Assembly (NCBI GenBank): GCA_009823395.1
Contig: CM020511.1
Span: forward strand, 11,373,001-11,437,000
Length of the DNA stretch: 64,000 nt
Reading direction: 5' to 3'
Source: Thamnaconus septentrionalis
Lineage: Eukaryota > Chordata > Actinopteri > Tetraodontiformes > Monacanthidae
Part shown: positions 62,446 through 64,000 of the stretch, one piece after another
Position numbering within the stretch: position 1 is the first letter of the stretch
How the letters are laid out: every line of letters starts with the position of its first letter
Program-made: the position numbers and the translations under genes
Notes under the pieces: model-generated
The model's input: the letters and a program-made list of their open reading frames with translations, nothing else
What the model was told of the DNA's origin: nothing
Database searches by the model: none

Positions 62446-62863
62446 CTAGACACTTGTAGTCGGAGGCCACTCCTCTCAGCGCCATGTCGAACACGGACAG
62501 CTCCATCCTCTGCTTGCGGTGGTGGCAGCTGAGGAGGGCGGAGGGCTGCATGAGCTGCAGGTAGAGAAGAGGCTCCAGCACCTGGTCGCCGGCGCCGCGC
62601 CTCCCCGGCTGCCGCACCACCGTCACGCCCAGCGCCTGGCGGGCCGACGAGCGGCTGGGGGCGCTCAGGCTCTCCAGGGAGAGCAGGCTCCCCCTCAGCA
62701 GCGGCGACGCCGGCAGGGAGGTGTTGCTGTTGAGGATGTCGTCGGCGGTCAGGCCCACCAGGGAACCCTGGGCGGCGGCGGCGGCAGGGTCCGGCGTCGG
62801 GGAGGCCGAAGCCGGGGGAGACTCAGACGGGATGTCGGGTCGATTCAAGGCGCTCTTCCCCAC
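62446..62863 (-). CDS. vps13b: vps13b window exon 2
   Basis: This 418-nt exon starts in phase 0 (acceptor cttccag before GTGGGGAAG) and ends in phase 1 (TGTCTAG, then gtaagac). The first 60 or so residues are low complexity: Pro/Ser/Ala-rich with a run of five alanines, probably a flexible loop off the lipid-transfer groove. The rest is conserved: LLSLESLSAPSRSSARQALG, VVRQPGRRGAGD, LLSCHHRKQRMELSVFD and RGVASDYKC. These match the VPS13B rod closely. The exon is GC- and CpG-rich compared with its AT-rich introns. An antisense open frame across the same bases is only a by-product of that composition. Confidence 0.95.
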
Positions 62864-63395
62864 CTGGAAGGGAAGCAGAGGGAATATTGGGTGAGTGAAA
62901 AAGTAAAAGTGCATAAAAACGCACTCTACACACTCCACCGACAAAGTGCTTATTGAGCCACTGGTTCAACAGGGTGATGCCATGCAAAAAGTATGATCTT
63001 TAATAGGGGTGTCAGCATTAACGCGTTAATCACGATGCAAATAAATCCAAAGTATAACGTGCTAGTTTTTTAATCGCATGCCTTTTGTCCCTTCCATTCA
63101 CCCGTAGTCTTCCTGTGGCCCCTAAGGTGTAGCGCTACATTTCAACACTGCATCCTATAACACAAAGAACCACTTTGTGTGTTATTAAGTTATTATTACA
63201 TTAAAGTTAGGCTATAATAAACCTGTAATTACCAATTAATTACAATCAATAAATATATCTATATTATTGATCAAAAAATTGTTTTTTTAAACGAAAATTA
63301 AAATATGTTCAGAATAAATTTTGATTGTGTAATGACTGAACGTAGTCCAACTTTATTTATTAGCCTTAATTCTTGAGTTTCATCTCTTTCTTTAC
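62864..63395 (-). other. vps13b: vps13b intron 1-2
   Basis: A 532-bp intron. The sequence around 63005-63085 (ggggtgtcagcattaacgcg, TTAATCACGATGCAAAT) resembles a dispersed vertebrate repeat with ATTAACGCGTTAA words. The remainder is AT-rich and unremarkable. Confidence 0.7.
63005..63085. repeat. TTAACGCGTTAA-type dispersed repeat fragment
   Basis: Contains the palindrome TTAACGCGTTAA and TTTTTTAATCGCATG, words seen in a repeat family widespread in fish genomes. The ends are not defined. Confidence 0.4.
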
Positions 63396-63740
63396 CTTCT
63401 CGCCACCAGCGTCCTTCTTGTCAGACGCGGTGGCAGCATCCAGCGACGAGGGCGGAGCTTTGGGCGGACTGGAGCAGGCGTAGGTCATGACGGAGAGCCG
63501 ACTGGCGGTGAGGAAGATGTCAAAGGGGATGAAGCTCAGGTTTTTGGTGATGGTGGACGTGTGAGAGGGTCTGGCGATGCAGTGGTGGCTGGTGCCGCTC
63601 TGCTGCTCGATCTGGACGATGCGAATGCGGGCGCTGTCGCTGCCAAAGCCGCTGTCCTGGCCCGTCCCGCTGTGGCGCGACGAGGAGTCGGCACCTGCGG
63701 AGGCGTCCCAGCTGCCGCTCCGCTGCTCGTGCTGACGGAC
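63396..63740 (-). CDS. vps13b: vps13b window exon 1 (5'-most)
   Basis: This 345-nt exon (115 codons) is open throughout and starts and ends in phase 0. The acceptor reads tgcgcag before GTCCGTCAG, and the donor is GAGAAG followed by gtaaag. It has no internal start near its beginning, so it is easy to miss by ORF calling. The peptide opens with a Ser/Gly-rich acidic stretch (SSSRHSGTGQDSGFGSDSAR), then IRIVQIEQQSGTSHH and NLSFIPFDIFLTASRLSVMTY. The IRIVQIEQQSGTS and FIPFDIF segments are hallmarks of VPS13B and tie it to the mid-rod. The end (SSPPKAPPSSLDAATASDKK) is a hydrophilic linker that is poorly conserved. Upstream exons lie beyond 64000. Confidence 0.93.
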
Positions 63741-64000
63741 CTGCGCAGAGTCACGGTGAAAGACAAGGCGACGTTCACAGGCTGATGGGATTTTTTTGTT
63801 TTTGTTTTTTGAGTGTCTTCAATTGGAAACACCCGAGCCTTGTGTTTAAAGTCCTCTGTGTCTTTTATGGGACGGGGCCGTATGTTGTGGCCGTAAAACT
63901 GAGTAAAGCAGTTAGGTCTTTAATGCTTGACTGTTAAAAACACGTGGCGAAAGATATTAAGCTAATATGGCGAAAGAGAAAATGGGACGATAAACATCAG
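63741..64000 (-). other. vps13b: vps13b intron before window exon 1 (partial)
   Basis: Only the pyrimidine tract and acceptor of exon 1 are recognisable. I see nothing else in these 260 bases; the preceding exon is beyond the window. Confidence 0.7.

Larger units (their letters stand above)
1371..63740 (-). other. vps13b: vps13b gene, internal part (17 exons, both ends missing)
   Basis: The minus strand carries 17 exons whose joined translation follows vertebrate VPS13B (COH1) exon by exon. VPS13 proteins are very long rods with a hydrophobic groove that move phospholipids between membranes; VPS13B acts at the Golgi and early endosomes, and its loss causes Cohen syndrome in humans. These are known family facts. 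Seen here: all introns are GT-AG, all 16 junctions are phase-compatible, and the joined 3698 nt hold no stop. Diagnostic peptides include FGQVDTDEN, HSHQYSWRSHKSPQ, IEGWGNWRWSE, CGRQVMCSYL, FSPLFVMKSHLPDP and CAVPISTSLIKQI. The first exons code for the mid-rod, the last six for the VAB (SHR-BD) adaptor-binding region. No N-terminal chorein exon, ATG2_C-like or C-terminal exon lies in the window, so both gene ends fall outside. Introns run from 99 bp to 16.5 kb. Confidence 0.96.

Noticed and set aside
62519..62956. 145-codon plus-strand frame rich in Gly/Arg
   Set aside because: Antisense shadow of exon 2, which is GC-rich and has few stops on either strand.

Overview
The window is vertebrate nuclear DNA, most likely from a ray-finned (teleost, probably percomorph) fish. 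It is intron-rich, full of long CA/GT microsatellites, and carries repeat families typical of teleosts: Tc1/mariner and hAT-like non-autonomous elements, an L2/Maui-type LINE remnant and a tRNA-derived SINE. The species cannot be named from the sequence.

One gene accounts for all the coding sequence I can support: vps13b (COH1; the Cohen syndrome gene in humans), on the minus strand. I place 17 consecutive internal exons between 63740 (5'-most) and 1371 (3'-most). All have GT-AG borders, all 16 junctions agree in phase, and together they give 3698 nt (1232 codons plus 2 nt) without a stop. One 84-nt exon (4618-4701) is found only by splice sites and homology. The start codon and 5' exons lie beyond the right edge, and the 3' exons and stop beyond the left edge. 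The product is a bridge-like lipid-transfer protein of the Golgi/endosomal system. The window covers the middle of the rod and its hydrophilic linkers (exons 1-11) and then the start of the VAB/SHR-BD region (exons 12-17).

Layout, left to right: 1-8907 holds the last six exons (17 to 13 in transcript order, including the small exon 15) in short introns. 8908-25469 is one 16.5-kb intron with hAT-like elements, a pair of inverted copies of one family, and an L2 fragment broken by a SINE. 25470-34384 holds exons 12 to 8, three of them tightly packed (31321-32197). 34385-46465 holds exons 7 to 5 and a TIR element. 46466-55004 is an intron with a full tRNA-derived SINE and two Tc1/mariner-type miniature elements. 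55005-63740 holds exons 4 to 1, separated by a repeat-rich 6.6-kb intron. 

I see no second protein gene, no RNA gene apart from the SINE's tRNA-like head, and no new biological system. The most useful observations are the complete exon model, splice sites built from or next to microsatellites, an in-frame alternative acceptor, a poly-histidine tract, and several nested transposon insertions with visible target-site duplications.
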